64,000 bases of DNA, from assembly GCA_000372225.1 (NCBI GenBank), contig AQTY01000004.1, positions 39,367-103,366 of the forward strand, read 5' to 3'. The notes under the pieces were generated by a model. That model was not told the origin of the DNA and ran no database searches. It saw nothing but the letters and a program-made list of their open reading frames with translations. A program made the translations under genes and the position numbers. Below are positions 44,914-54,190 of the stretch, in pieces; the first letter of the stretch is position 1; each line of letters opens with the position of its first letter. This DNA comes from Candidatus Nitromaritima sp. SCGC AAA288-L16 (GTDB lineage Bacteria; Nitrospinota; Nitrospinia; Nitrospinales; VA-1).

Positions 44914-46992
44914 TTAACTCTGGTTTTTATTTTGGAGAAAAGATTTTATCGCTAGAGCATCTGGAGCCGTCGGCATTAGGCGAAGATATTCTTTAAAGTG
45001 TTCTGAGGCATCATTCATATCTTCTTCCTGCATAAAAATTAACCCTAAATTCTTATGCACGCCCGCTAAATTCGGGTTTTTCAATAAAACCATTTTTAAT
45101 AAATTTTTGGCCTCCATTGTGTTGCCTGTAGCCATGTGTAAATTAGCAAGATTGATATAAGGTGATAAGAATTCCGGATCGTAGGTGATAGCGTTTTCGT
45201 AGTGTTGCTTGGCCTCTTCTTTTTTTCCCATCATGGCATAAGATGTGGCCAAACCAAAATGTGCCTTCGGATGCCTTGGCTGCATTTTTAGAAAACTTTT
45301 AAAACTACCCATTGCTTCCTCAAACTGTTTTCGTTCCATCGCTAAAAAACCAAGATTAAAAAATGCCTCTTCAAAATAAGGATTGTATTTTATAGCTGAT
45401 CGATAAGACGACATCGCCTTGTCCGGGTTTCCTGTCATATGCAGAGCCTTGGCTAAATTGTAATGTCCGGGAGCGTAGTCCCATTTTTGTTGTAGCGCTT
45501 TCTGGGTATATGAAATTGCCTGGCCATATTCTTTTTTCTTGCCATATATATTTCCCAGATTACTCAACGAAAAAAAATAATTAGGATTTAATCGAAGTGC
45601 CGCTTCAAATTCTTCAATTGCTAAATCGTATTCCCCTATCTTATCGTAAGCCTCTCCCAAATTATTATATGGGCGTATAAGAAAAGGCGCTTTTTGTTTT
45701 GCATCGGCCCACAAGCTAACCTCATCTTTCCATACTTTATTTCTTTCTCTTGTACCGATTAAAAAAAACGTCAGTGTCAATAAAATAAGGACAACTGACA
45801 CCCTTAACATTTTTTTGTTACTGCAAATATCTGATGTCCCAACTTCTATCGATTGCTTTATAAAACTTTTCAAGCGCATTAATAAACTGGACATGAAAAT
45901 AGAAAATCCAACTAACGGGAGGTATGTCCTATGTTCAGCAGCCATATCCAAAAGAGGAATAAAACTGGACGTTGGACTCAACGTTATCAAGATCCATATC
46001 AAACCAAACGCTTCTGGACCATATTTTTTGGATTGTTTTTTTACTTGAGATAATTTTATCCATACGACAGAAAATACTCCTAGAATTATTAGGCCGCCTA
46101 TTGCAACAAGAGATCTCCAGTGCTGGACCACTTGAAAATTTGTATCTATTGTGAGGTTGAAAGGGAATAACATCTTACGAAAGTATTCAAGAGGGATAAC
46201 CCCTAATTGCGTCCGAAAATAGTCCCAGGTCGTCACATCAACTATCGATGCTCTCAGCAAGCCATCTCCGTATATTTTTTTTAATATAAAAGTTGTAAAA
46301 AGAAGTCCCCCTACTCCTATAACCCATTTCCATTGTAGTTTTACCCATGTTTGTAAATTATGGTTAGAAATAAAATAATAGTGGTAAGCAAATAATATTG
46401 CTGGAAGGCTAACAACAATAAGCTTGCATAAGAATCCAAGTCCAAAAAATACAACAGCACCCACGACGAAAACATAATTAGTTTTTGTTCCCTCATTTTC
46501 TTTTTTATACAACCCTTCTAAAAACAAAATGATGGTAACCAAATAAAATATGGTTGCCATGATTGATGAACGGCTGGAAATATAAGTTACGGCTTGCGTA
46601 TTTAATGGATGCACTGCAAAGATTGACGCCGCTAGAAGAGGCATTTGAGTCGGAACTTTAACTAACGACGTGGTTCCTTCAGACATGTGGAATACAATTA
46701 ATTTTCCAAGCCGATAAATTAGAACTACAACTAGAAGATGAAAAGTGATGTTGAATACGTGATAACTCCATTCTTTAAAACCACTGACAGCATAATTAAT
46801 ATTAAAAGATAGAATAACTAAGGGACGCTGGGAGTAACTAAATATAAAATCCGGTATTTTATCTAGCCCGCGAATCCAAGGTTTTTGAAGAATGGATGGA
46901 ATATCATCAAAATGAAACGAGTGATGGAGCGTGTTGCCATAGGCTAGGCAAACCAGTGAAATCAATAAAATATGAGGAAATATTTTTTTCAT
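44914..46992 (-). CDS. TMTC-like membrane protein: GT-C module plus TPR repeats
   Basis: About eleven hydrophobic helices occupy residues 1-410, with an early FHFDDIPSIL loop holding the acidic pair and the block AVHPLNTQAVTYISSRSS, typical of TMTC-like enzymes and bacterial relatives. Residues 430-690 are at least seven TPR repeats (for example NPNYFFSLSNLGNIYGKKKEY). The eukaryotic TMTC family transfers O-linked mannose; bacterial relatives are mostly uncharacterised. Its start overlaps the stop of the GT4 gene at 46989 by four bases, so the two are coupled. Confidence 0.85.
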   Translation of the reverse strand: MKKIFPHILLISLVCLAYGNTLHHSFHFDDIPSILQKPWIRGLDKIPDFIFSYSQRPLVILSFNINYAVSGFKEWSYHVFNITFHLLVVVLIYRLGKLIVFHMSEGTTSLVKVPTQMPLLAASIFAVHPLNTQAVTYISSRSSIMATIFYLVTIILFLEGLYKKENEGTKTNYVFVVGAVVFFGLGFLCKLIVVSLPAILFAYHYYFISNHNLQTWVKLQWKWVIGVGGLLFTTFILKKIYGDGLLRASIVDVTTWDYFRTQLGVIPLEYFRKMLFPFNLTIDTNFQVVQHWRSLVAIGGLIILGVFSVVWIKLSQVKKQSKKYGPEAFGLIWILITLSPTSSFIPLLDMAAEHRTYLPLVGFSIFMSSLLMRLKSFIKQSIEVGTSDICSNKKMLRVSVVLILLTLTFFLIGTRERNKVWKDEVSLWADAKQKAPFLIRPYNNLGEAYDKIGEYDLAIEEFEAALRLNPNYFFSLSNLGNIYGKKKEYGQAISYTQKALQQKWDYAPGHYNLAKALHMTGNPDKAMSSYRSAIKYNPYFEEAFFNLGFLAMERKQFEEAMGSFKSFLKMQPRHPKAHFGLATSYAMMGKKEEAKQHYENAITYDPEFLSPYINLANLHMATGNTMEAKNLLKMVLLKNPNLAGVHKNLGLIFMQEEDMNDASEHFKEYLRLMPTAPDALAIKSFLQNKNQS

Positions 46993-48215
46993 TTACTTTT
47001 CCAAACTAAGTCCAGTTCTTCCTCGAACCGATCTGTTACCAAATCCCACGAATACTTCTGCAGTGCTTCTTCTCGACATTTTGATTTGAGAGAAAAAATC
47101 GGGTCAGGGTTTTTTAGAAACCATTCAATTTTTTCAGCCATAGATTTTGCATCTGCGTCTCTAAAGAGAAGCTTCTTGTCTATTGATTCTAGAATTTCTG
47201 TTGTTCCTCCAACAGGTGTTCCAAAAACTGGAAGTCCAGACGAAAGTGCTTCTACCGTTGCGATTCCAAATCCTTCAATAAATGTCGTTGGCAAGATAAA
47301 AATGTCAGCTGCCGCGTAATACCCTGGCAATAAATTATCAGGAACAAATCCACAAAAGTGAATATGATCATCTAATCCTGATAACGTCGCTTGTGATTTT
47401 AGCTTGTCATTCAACGAACCCTTCCCTGCAATTACTAGCTTAAATTTAAGTTCCGGATTTCGATTAACAATTTCTGCTATTGCGGTAATTAACTTGTCTA
47501 ACCCCATGCGTGCTTCTAATCGACGAACCGTGAGAAGAAATTTGTGCTCCACTGGTATCCCTAATTGATTTCTAATCGCATTTAATTCGTTAATGTTTTC
47601 TGAAGGGTAAAATTTTGTCGTATCTGCCCCACCTGGAATGATCCTCATTCTTGGTTTTTTGAACGGAAAGTAATCTATAAATCTTTTTCGGGTGTATTCA
47701 CTTAGGAATAGTATACTTTTAGAGTATCGGTAACATACCCATTCTAACCAGCGAATAATTTTCAATCTAAAGTAGCGATTTATTTTGTCTTGATCTGTCT
47801 CGGTTAAGTTGATTTTTTCTTCGTCATACCATGAACTGTGAAAATGGTATATCTTTGGAATTTGCCTGTAGCATTTAGTTGTTAATGCAAACGCACCGAC
47901 CAACGGATGATGTACATGTGCTACCCAAGATTCTTCTTCCCTCAAATGATGTTTTACTTTTCTTCTAATGGCGTTCCACAACCTTATTGGATCTTTTGAA
48001 ACTGCAAACGAAACCCGATCAAATTCGACACCATTTATTTCTTCCTGATCAGGATATTTATCATCGGGCTTGCATGTTATTATGACAACCCTGTGACCTC
48101 GTTCAACCAAACGCTTATTGATTTCGTGAGTCAAATTCCATGCTCCGCCCACGGCATCTGGATAGGAATAATACTGTAAAGAAAGAATTGCGAGTTTTTC
48201 TTTTGAGGAGTTCAT
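46989..48215 (-). CDS. GT4-family glycosyltransferase
   Basis: The two-Rossmann GT-B fold is evident: an N-terminal block with SYPDAVGGAWNLTHEINKRLVERGHRVVIIT, and a C-terminal donor site with TFIEGFGIATVEALSSGLPVFGTPVGG, containing the E-x7-E motif. I chose the ATG at 48215 (MNSSKEKLAILSLQYY), which follows an AAAAG-like box; the longer frame to 48305 adds 30 untypical residues next to the tmRNA promoter. Its stop overlaps the TMTC-like gene start (ATGA). Confidence 0.88.
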   Translation of the reverse strand: MNSSKEKLAILSLQYYSYPDAVGGAWNLTHEINKRLVERGHRVVIITCKPDDKYPDQEEINGVEFDRVSFAVSKDPIRLWNAIRRKVKHHLREEESWVAHVHHPLVGAFALTTKCYRQIPKIYHFHSSWYDEEKINLTETDQDKINRYFRLKIIRWLEWVCYRYSKSILFLSEYTRKRFIDYFPFKKPRMRIIPGGADTTKFYPSENINELNAIRNQLGIPVEHKFLLTVRRLEARMGLDKLITAIAEIVNRNPELKFKLVIAGKGSLNDKLKSQATLSGLDDHIHFCGFVPDNLLPGYYAAADIFILPTTFIEGFGIATVEALSSGLPVFGTPVGGTTEILESIDKKLLFRDADAKSMAEKIEWFLKNPDPIFSLKSKCREEALQKYSWDLVTDRFEEELDLVWKSK

Positions 48216-48307
48216 TCTAGAAACATAATAAATATTAGGGCTCAATAAATCAATCCAGTCCATTAGTTTTATCAAATAGATTGATAAAAGTTCCTGACAG
48301 TACATAA

Positions 48308-48336
48308 TTGAGAATGAACCAATAAGATGTTATCCT
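48308..48336 (+). promoter_or_regulatory. Possible promoter of the tmRNA gene
   Basis: TTGAGA (48308-48313) and TATCCT (48331-48336) are separated by 17 bases, about 35 bases before the tmRNA 5' end. RNase P would trim the leader. Confidence 0.45.
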
Positions 48337-48371
48337 TATGGTAGTTAAAGTCTATCCCACCTTCCCCAATG

Positions 48372-48737
48372 GGGGGCGATCTGGTTTCGACGGGAGGAAT
48401 GAGACGGAGGTTGCATGTACGGGATGCCGTTGGCCCGTGAAAAAACGGCAAAAACATAATCGCTAACGATTATGATGTAGCAGTAGCTGCTTAACTAATA
48501 CTTAAGCCAGTTACCGTCCTTCCTGCTTTTGTCCGTAGGGTGGATAAGGACGTCATTTAAGCGGACTGGTCTGATGCGTAAGTTCCGGACGAATCGGACG
48601 AGATAGTTAGGAACTGGCTTGAATTAAATCCTGTCTCTGGGAGATAACTCGAGTGAGATTTAAATCAGAGAATAAACATGTAGACGCCTTCGATTGACAC
48701 CTTTCGGACGGGGGTTCGATTCCCCCCGCCTCCACCA
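48372..48737 (+). ncRNA. ssrA: tmRNA (transfer-messenger RNA)
   Basis: This one-piece tmRNA starts GGGGGCGATCTGGTTTCGACGGG and ends in a tRNA-like GTTCGATTCCCCCCGCCTCCACCA, with the 7-bp acceptor GGGGGCG pairing to CGCCTCC (one G-U). The tag frame (48462-48494) begins with GCT after ATAATC and encodes ANDYDVAVAA followed by TAA, a typical degradation tag ending in Ala-Ala. It rescues stalled ribosomes with SmpB. The 3' end is the attachment site of a possible integrated element (next feature). Confidence 0.97.
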
Positions 48738-48833
48738 AAATTATCGTAAACAAAGGATTTACTCTGATTTTTATTGTCTAGGCTAGTACTTTACGACACT
48801 GTGTCCAACAACGTGTCCAAAAGGTTAGCCAAA

Positions 48834-49091
48834 ATGACTCAAAACTCAGTAACTCCCAGACCAAGATACACCTTTCAAAGAAGCTCTCTTTATTACTTCC
48901 GTTACACTCTTCTTCCTGATATCTCCAAAGTTGTAGGTAAACAAGGTCTGAGGTATTCTCTTAAGACTGGTTATGTAAAACATGCTGAAATAAGAAGCGA
49001 AGAACAAATTTCAGTAATTTTCTTTCCAAATCAAAAAATACTTGGAATAATTACACAACATTGGGATCTTAAATATCGTTTAACCCGATGA
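48834..49091 (+). pseudogene. Truncated tyrosine integrase N-terminal domain (DUF6538-like)
   Basis: The segment RPRYTFQRSSLYYFRYTLLPDISKVVGKQGLRYSLKT matches the arm-type DNA-binding domain (DUF6538) of phage and island integrases. After about 60 residues the frame loses the match and stops, and no catalytic R-H-R-Y core is found downstream. A longer start at TTG 48774 is in frame; the ATG at 48834 fits the domain better. Its place 97 bases after the tmRNA 3' end is the standard position of an integrase of a tmRNA-targeting island. I take it as a decayed remnant. Confidence 0.65.
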
Positions 49092-49310
49092 ATTTTTGAA
49101 TTAGAGCGATCCTCCATGTACCATTTACTTATACCGCATGCATGAAGCAATCTTCTGTGAGAACATTTTAATAAGTATTAAAAAAATGCTATATTGGTGC
49201 AATTTACCAGGCTATGAAATATAGAAGTCAATTGCAAATTTTAGTGAATATAATAAAATTGATGAAATTAATTTTATAAAATAGGTTATTAAATCTCTGC
49301 TGAGGGTGAC

Positions 49311-50240
49311 ATGGTTGAAATTACAGAGAAGGATATTGTGAATTTTGAAAAGGATGGTGTCATAAAGATTGAAGGTGCTATATCGTTAAATCAATTGGAA
49401 GAACTAGACCATGCGCTTACAGCACAATACTTAGCTCGCAGAAAATTAATTAGCAAACTAGTTTCCGGAGATTCACTTTATCTTGGTAAAACAAATGTTT
49501 GGAAAACTGATGCATTTTTTCTAAAATTTGTACAGCAACAAATGTTTATTGATCTGGCAGTTAAGTTGCTCAAATCAAGCCGAATTAATCTTCTTCAAGA
49601 TATAATCTTCGTAAAATCTGCAAACTCTAGGCAAAATTTTGTCTGGCATCACGATCAAATTTACGCTCCTATTCATGGGAAAATGGTAGTTTCTTTTTGG
49701 ATGGCAACCGAAAACGTTACTTTACATAATGGAGGTTTACAATTTATTAAAGGTTCTCACCGGTGGACTGAGAATATTAGTACCCCTCCCCTTACTCCTG
49801 TATCAAAAATTTTACCTCAATACTGGCTAAGAAGAAAAACGTCAAACTTAAATTCTAAAACAGTTGAGAATTCAGATTCATATTCTAAAGATAATGTCGT
49901 ATCTTTCGATTTAAAACGGGGAGACCTTTTAGCATTTCAAGGTAAGGTAAAACATCGCTCTGGGCCAAATTGGTCTGATAAAATCGACAGAAGAGGATAC
50001 GTGATAAGATACACTGGAGACGATATTAAATACAATCCTCACCCTGACACTGGGGTAGCATACCAATTTTGGAACCCAAAATTGAGTGCTGGGGAAAAAA
50101 TGAAAGGTCCTTTATTCCCCCTACTCTATGAGGACAGTCAATATCTAAAAATAGAATCAGATGGCCCAGAAAAAGGTAGGATATGGAGCGTCCTTCATAA
50201 TAAAATTTTAGCTCTTCGAAGTAAGCCAATAGTTAACTGA
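49311..50240 (+). CDS. Phytanoyl-CoA dioxygenase (PhyH) family, Fe(II)/2-oxoglutarate oxygenase
   Basis: Metal ligands H113-x-D115 (in VWHHDQIYAP) and H215 (KVKHRSG) fit the facial triad, and R233 (VIRYTGDD) is well placed for 2-oxoglutarate. The jelly-roll block GGLQFIKGSHRWT is characteristic. The family hydroxylates diverse lipids, natural products and sugars. An insertion of about 30 residues (155-190) precedes the third strand pair. The gene begins after a 219-base gap from the integrase remnant, with an AGGGTGAC before the ATG. Confidence 0.85.
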   Translation: MVEITEKDIVNFEKDGVIKIEGAISLNQLEELDHALTAQYLARRKLISKLVSGDSLYLGKTNVWKTDAFFLKFVQQQMFIDLAVKLLKSSRINLLQDIIFVKSANSRQNFVWHHDQIYAPIHGKMVVSFWMATENVTLHNGGLQFIKGSHRWTENISTPPLTPVSKILPQYWLRRKTSNLNSKTVENSDSYSKDNVVSFDLKRGDLLAFQGKVKHRSGPNWSDKIDRRGYVIRYTGDDIKYNPHPDTGVAYQFWNPKLSAGEKMKGPLFPLLYEDSQYLKIESDGPEKGRIWSVLHNKILALRSKPIVN

Positions 50241-50558
50241 GTAGAATCTTAAACTCCCACCCATCTAATTTTTGATAGACTCCACAAAAAAGATGCCTCT
50301 TGAAAAGATTAACTTGTTAAATTATGTGCGAAGCCAAAGTTGCAGATCCAATAAAAGCTGTGACAAAATGCCTACCCCATTCACCTCTGCAATCTTTTTT
50401 TATGTATTAACACAGCAATTTTTTTAATAAATAAAAATGGCGAGGTTATCAAGGTCTCTAAGATAAAGAGTGAGGAAAAGCCTTTTTTTTGGAAAGCGGA
50501 CTATGTTCAAATTTGCGATCCCGTCTCTCCTGATTACAACAAGTTTTATCGTGAAGCT

Positions 50559-51242
50559 ATGACCTCGTTACAAGTGAAAGACCATAAAGGATTTAGAGAA
50601 TCAATTTTTCATATGGACGCAATCTTTAATGAATTTAAGGTAAACTTGAATAGTCCACCATTAAGAAATCCAGACTCTTCCTATTTAAGTGCAATAAAGC
50701 AATCCCAAAATGGCAGCTTTGAAGAAATAATAAAACTGAGTTCTGCTGAGAATAAAGAGAAGTACTGGTGGAGTTGCTCTAATTCAGAACCTGGCATTCA
50801 CACTCGATCTATTCAAATTGATACTAAGGATTATTTAGATGCCACCGATTGGATTAAATTTAATCTTCCTATCGAACAAGGTATAATTCAACCCCCCTAT
50901 TTGCCTGATTTTACAATGTATTCGCATCGGATCGGATTTTGGGATGGGCAAATCGATCGTCATCATATGTTTATGATAAAAGGATATCATGGTGCTGGTT
51001 TACATCGTCTAAGATCAGTCGCCGGGCCTTACTCTTCGACTCTAGAAGCAGGGGCTCAATATGGAGCCCTTGGCCCTGGTAGCAGGGAATATTTTCTTAA
51101 CATAGGAAAAAAAGAAATCATTAAACTCCGACAAAACTATCCATCGTACAATTATCTTTTAACTGAAAATCATAACCTTCTTGAATATTCAAAAATATAT
51201 TCTAATTCATCACTAGCAATATATGATATTTCTAGACCATAG
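50559..51242 (+). CDS. Hypothetical protein with a possible lost 5' end
   Basis: From ATG 50559 the frame encodes 227 residues with no recognisable domain; it is rich in Trp, His and Tyr (YWWSCSNSEPGIHTRS, SHRIGFWDGQIDRHHMFMIKGYHGAGLHRLRS). The in-frame sequence continues upstream to 50364 without a stop and looks protein-like (for example KADYVQICDPVSPDYNKFYREA), but has no ATG, GTG or TTG. The gene may start at a rare codon, or have lost its start. It lies between the PhyH gene and a methyltransferase on the same strand. The 318 bases 50241-50558 otherwise hold nothing I can name. Confidence 0.55.
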   Translation: MTSLQVKDHKGFRESIFHMDAIFNEFKVNLNSPPLRNPDSSYLSAIKQSQNGSFEEIIKLSSAENKEKYWWSCSNSEPGIHTRSIQIDTKDYLDATDWIKFNLPIEQGIIQPPYLPDFTMYSHRIGFWDGQIDRHHMFMIKGYHGAGLHRLRSVAGPYSSTLEAGAQYGALGPGSREYFLNIGKKEIIKLRQNYPSYNYLLTENHNLLEYSKIYSNSSLAIYDISRP

Positions 51243-51403
51243 TTAATTATAACTATGGGATAGTTCAACCCTGTGCTATAACAATTAAAAACCATTTCAA
51301 AAAAAACGTAAGTCCTGTATTTTATTGCCACAAGAAGGAACAATTTAGAGTACTAGAAGCTTATTTAAAAAAATTTGCCTACAATAATTGAAAGAACGTA
51401 ACA

Positions 51404-52177
51404 TTGGAAACTGAGAAGAATGCATATGATCGTCTCGAAGACCCGAGTATCTCTCAAGAAGAATGGATAAAATGGATTGGAAGTGTATTTAAAAAAAAGG
51501 GTGCCCTAAGAGAAGTATACAAGGACCATTACCAAGAAATCCTAAAATTATCAGTTGAAGGCAAAACACTGGAAGTTGGAAGTGCCAGTGGAAATTTCGG
51601 CGAAGTTTTTTGCGATCATATTTTTTCGGATATAGTGCTATCGCCTTGGGTCAATGTTGTAACTGACGCTCAACAATTATCATTTCACGACGCCTCGTTT
51701 GCCAATGTGGTCGCAGTTGATGTTCTCCATCATATTAACTATCCTATTTATTTTTTAGAAGAAGCTTCTCGTGTGCTTAAACCAGGAGGAAAGCTCATTC
51801 TACTGGAACCGGCAATTACTTTAGGCAGTTGGTTATTATCCAAATACTATCACGTTGAAGATATGGATATGAACGCTGACCCCCTTAAAAGGGGAACTAT
51901 TGATCCTTTGAGAGATGTAAGGTTAGCCAACCTAGCAATACCCACATTGTTACAAAGAAAGTACAACTCTAGGCTAAAAACAGCGTTACCAGAATTTGAA
52001 AAGTTCGAATTTTACCACCTTTCCCTTCTTGCGTTTCCACTTTCCGGTGGTTTTAGATCATGGCGCCTCATCCCACATTGGGCTGTACCACCCATTTTAT
52101 CCCTGGAGCGATTACTCTTACCATTTATCGGACGTTTTCTATCCTTCCGCTTAATGCTTTCATTTACACGTCGATGA
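51404..52177 (+). CDS. SAM-dependent methyltransferase (Methyltransf_11)
   Basis: Motif I LEVGSASGNFGE (57-68), the acidic strand and VVAVDVLHHINYPIYFLEEASRVLKPGGKLILLEP show the class I fold. The C-terminal part (about 190-257) is hydrophobic with two possible membrane-associating helices, unusual for a soluble enzyme. The start is a TTG at 51404. Substrate unknown; its neighbours suggest a lipid or small molecule. Confidence 0.85.
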   Translation: METEKNAYDRLEDPSISQEEWIKWIGSVFKKKGALREVYKDHYQEILKLSVEGKTLEVGSASGNFGEVFCDHIFSDIVLSPWVNVVTDAQQLSFHDASFANVVAVDVLHHINYPIYFLEEASRVLKPGGKLILLEPAITLGSWLLSKYYHVEDMDMNADPLKRGTIDPLRDVRLANLAIPTLLQRKYNSRLKTALPEFEKFEFYHLSLLAFPLSGGFRSWRLIPHWAVPPILSLERLLLPFIGRFLSFRLMLSFTRR

Positions 52178-52389
52178 ACAATCAGCCTCGAATCCCGCCA
52201 ACGATTAGGTGCCAGAGGATCGCTTGCCATCCCTCAGCATGAGGTGTTACGCGTTCTTGTGTTAAAGCAGGAGCCAAAATACAAGCACCCGATGGGGAGT
52301 TCCGCCATCGAAAAACTAGTTATGTTTTTTAAGGACTGACAAAATAAACACTTCTTAATTTTAGACTACTACTATTTTTCTTGTTTATT

Positions 52390-53934
52390 TTATGCTGCTT
52401 TTTTTCTTTGGATCAAATCCCTGAGTCTATGTTCTAACACCGTTACTGCTTCATGAGGGGAAAAAATATTTTTCAACGTTCGAAAAATTCTTTTCGGGAA
52501 AAAAAGATATCCTACCAAATAGTTAGCCATCATGAAAAGAGTTCTTATCATTCCCAAGAGGATCGGGTTAACTCTTGGATTATGACTTACAATTTTGGTT
52601 GAAAAATATGAACTATTAAGAGAGTTCAGTTCTAAAAAATAACTATCATTAAGAATTATTTTATTTTCTCGGTTTAAGGTTTTAAAGATCTCCGTACCTG
52701 GATAGGGTGAGAAAATATATAGAGGTGCTTCATCTACCCCATAAAAAGACATCTTTAGTCCGTATAGTATAGTTTTAAAAATATCAATCCATGTTTCCTC
52801 CGGAAACCCAATAATTAGATTAATGCGAACTGTCAAGTTCTGCCGTTTAGCCTCCAATACAGATTTGGTAAGCTGATCAAGTTTGATCTTCTTTTTGATA
52901 TTTTTTAAGGTTCTCAAAGATGCACTTTCAGGCGCATAAACAAGGTAATTACAACCAGTTTGCCTTAAGAGACCTAATGACTCGCTGTCTAAAGCTTCAC
53001 TTCGCGTACCACTTGGAAGTGACCAGTTTACTTTTATTTCTTCCTTGAGAAGCTTACGACAAAATTCCACAATCCATGATTTTTTAGTAATGGCTGTCAA
53101 ATCATAAAACTGTAGACTAGTGATCCCAAATCGTTGGATATAAAACTTAGCTTCCTCAATAACATCATTAACATCTCTTAAAGTATATCGAGTAGTCCAC
53201 ATATCTGGACTTGAACAAAATGTGCATTGATATGGACAGCCTCTTGAAACCATAAAAGGCATATCTTTTTCTGTAGCGACTCCATATGATTTTCCAGATG
53301 CCCAAAACTTTTCCAAGTAACCATCAGGCCAAAAAGGCCATCCTATTTCATCTACTTTCCGAATTCTTGGAGGAGGAGATTGGTCTTGATGAAAAACTTG
53401 ATCTTTATCCAAATATGCAATCCCGCTAACTTCCTCATAGTTTCCTGTACTTTCATAAGCTTTTATTAACTCAGTAAATGTTTGTTCACCCTCTCCTCGA
53501 ACGCAAACATCAAGAGCTTGACAATCCTTGAGACTGTATTCTGCTAGTCCTGTAACATGTTCTCCACCGCCTACAAACAAAGCATCGGGGAAGTATTTTC
53601 GAACCTCATTTAGAAGGTCACGAGTTAAGGGCCACTCGCTAGAGAACATGAGGGAGAACCCTATCACCTTAGAATTCTTTGGGATACGATTAATTATTTC
53701 TTTGAAGTTAAGCCCTTGAGCTTGGAAACCAGGGTATTTCTTAAGAGGCCAAACCTGATTAATTCCCTCCCCTATAGCATCAACTAGCACGGGCTCGTAA
53801 TCGAATTTCCTCAAATATCCTGATAGGTAAGCAAAGCCAATAGCAGGCGTTGCCTCATTGTTCATATTCCCTATTTTGGAAACAATTGGGGCTCGAATCA
53901 AAGTAATCGGAAGTTTGCCTTGTTTCATTATCAC
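52390..53934 (-). CDS. B12-binding-domain radical SAM protein, paralogue A
   Basis: Residues 1-160 have the B12-binding/Rossmann layout with FVGGGEHVTGL, and the radical SAM cluster is C233-x3-C237-x2-C240 (SRGCPYQCTFCSSP). The rest matches the elongated (BchE/HpnP-like) family, and the C-terminus has a hydrophobic segment with a basic end. These enzymes methylate or rearrange unactivated carbons. It is closely similar in layout and motifs to the protein at 54191, which has the same SSPxMWTTR continuation, and the two are tandem. Confidence 0.9.
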   Translation of the reverse strand: MIMKQGKLPITLIRAPIVSKIGNMNNEATPAIGFAYLSGYLRKFDYEPVLVDAIGEGINQVWPLKKYPGFQAQGLNFKEIINRIPKNSKVIGFSLMFSSEWPLTRDLLNEVRKYFPDALFVGGGEHVTGLAEYSLKDCQALDVCVRGEGEQTFTELIKAYESTGNYEEVSGIAYLDKDQVFHQDQSPPPRIRKVDEIGWPFWPDGYLEKFWASGKSYGVATEKDMPFMVSRGCPYQCTFCSSPDMWTTRYTLRDVNDVIEEAKFYIQRFGITSLQFYDLTAITKKSWIVEFCRKLLKEEIKVNWSLPSGTRSEALDSESLGLLRQTGCNYLVYAPESASLRTLKNIKKKIKLDQLTKSVLEAKRQNLTVRINLIIGFPEETWIDIFKTILYGLKMSFYGVDEAPLYIFSPYPGTEIFKTLNRENKIILNDSYFLELNSLNSSYFSTKIVSHNPRVNPILLGMIRTLFMMANYLVGYLFFPKRIFRTLKNIFSPHEAVTVLEHRLRDLIQRKKAA

Positions 53935-54190
53935 GTTTTTAATTTAGAGTTACATATTTACGCTAGTAAACCTTATGGAGACCTATCTTAGGGGATTAAG
54001 CCCAAGTGCTTAGTAGCATCTGATACAATCACTGAAAGCCCCTTACAAAGTTGTAAGGTGCAACGACCAATAGTCAACCAATCTGACTTAAGAGCCTCTA
54101 AGACCTAACCAATTTATTCGTTTTCTATAAAGGGTGTAATAGGGCAGGTCTATAGCCATTTTTTATGAATGATAATATTGCTCTAAAAAA

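Noticed and set aside
52060..52242. Short frames around the end of the methyltransferase gene
   Set aside because: They are in other registers of a clear gene and lack starts with ribosome-binding sites. A hairpin with stem CGATGG/CCATCG at about 52291-52311 has no T tract, so it is not called a terminator.
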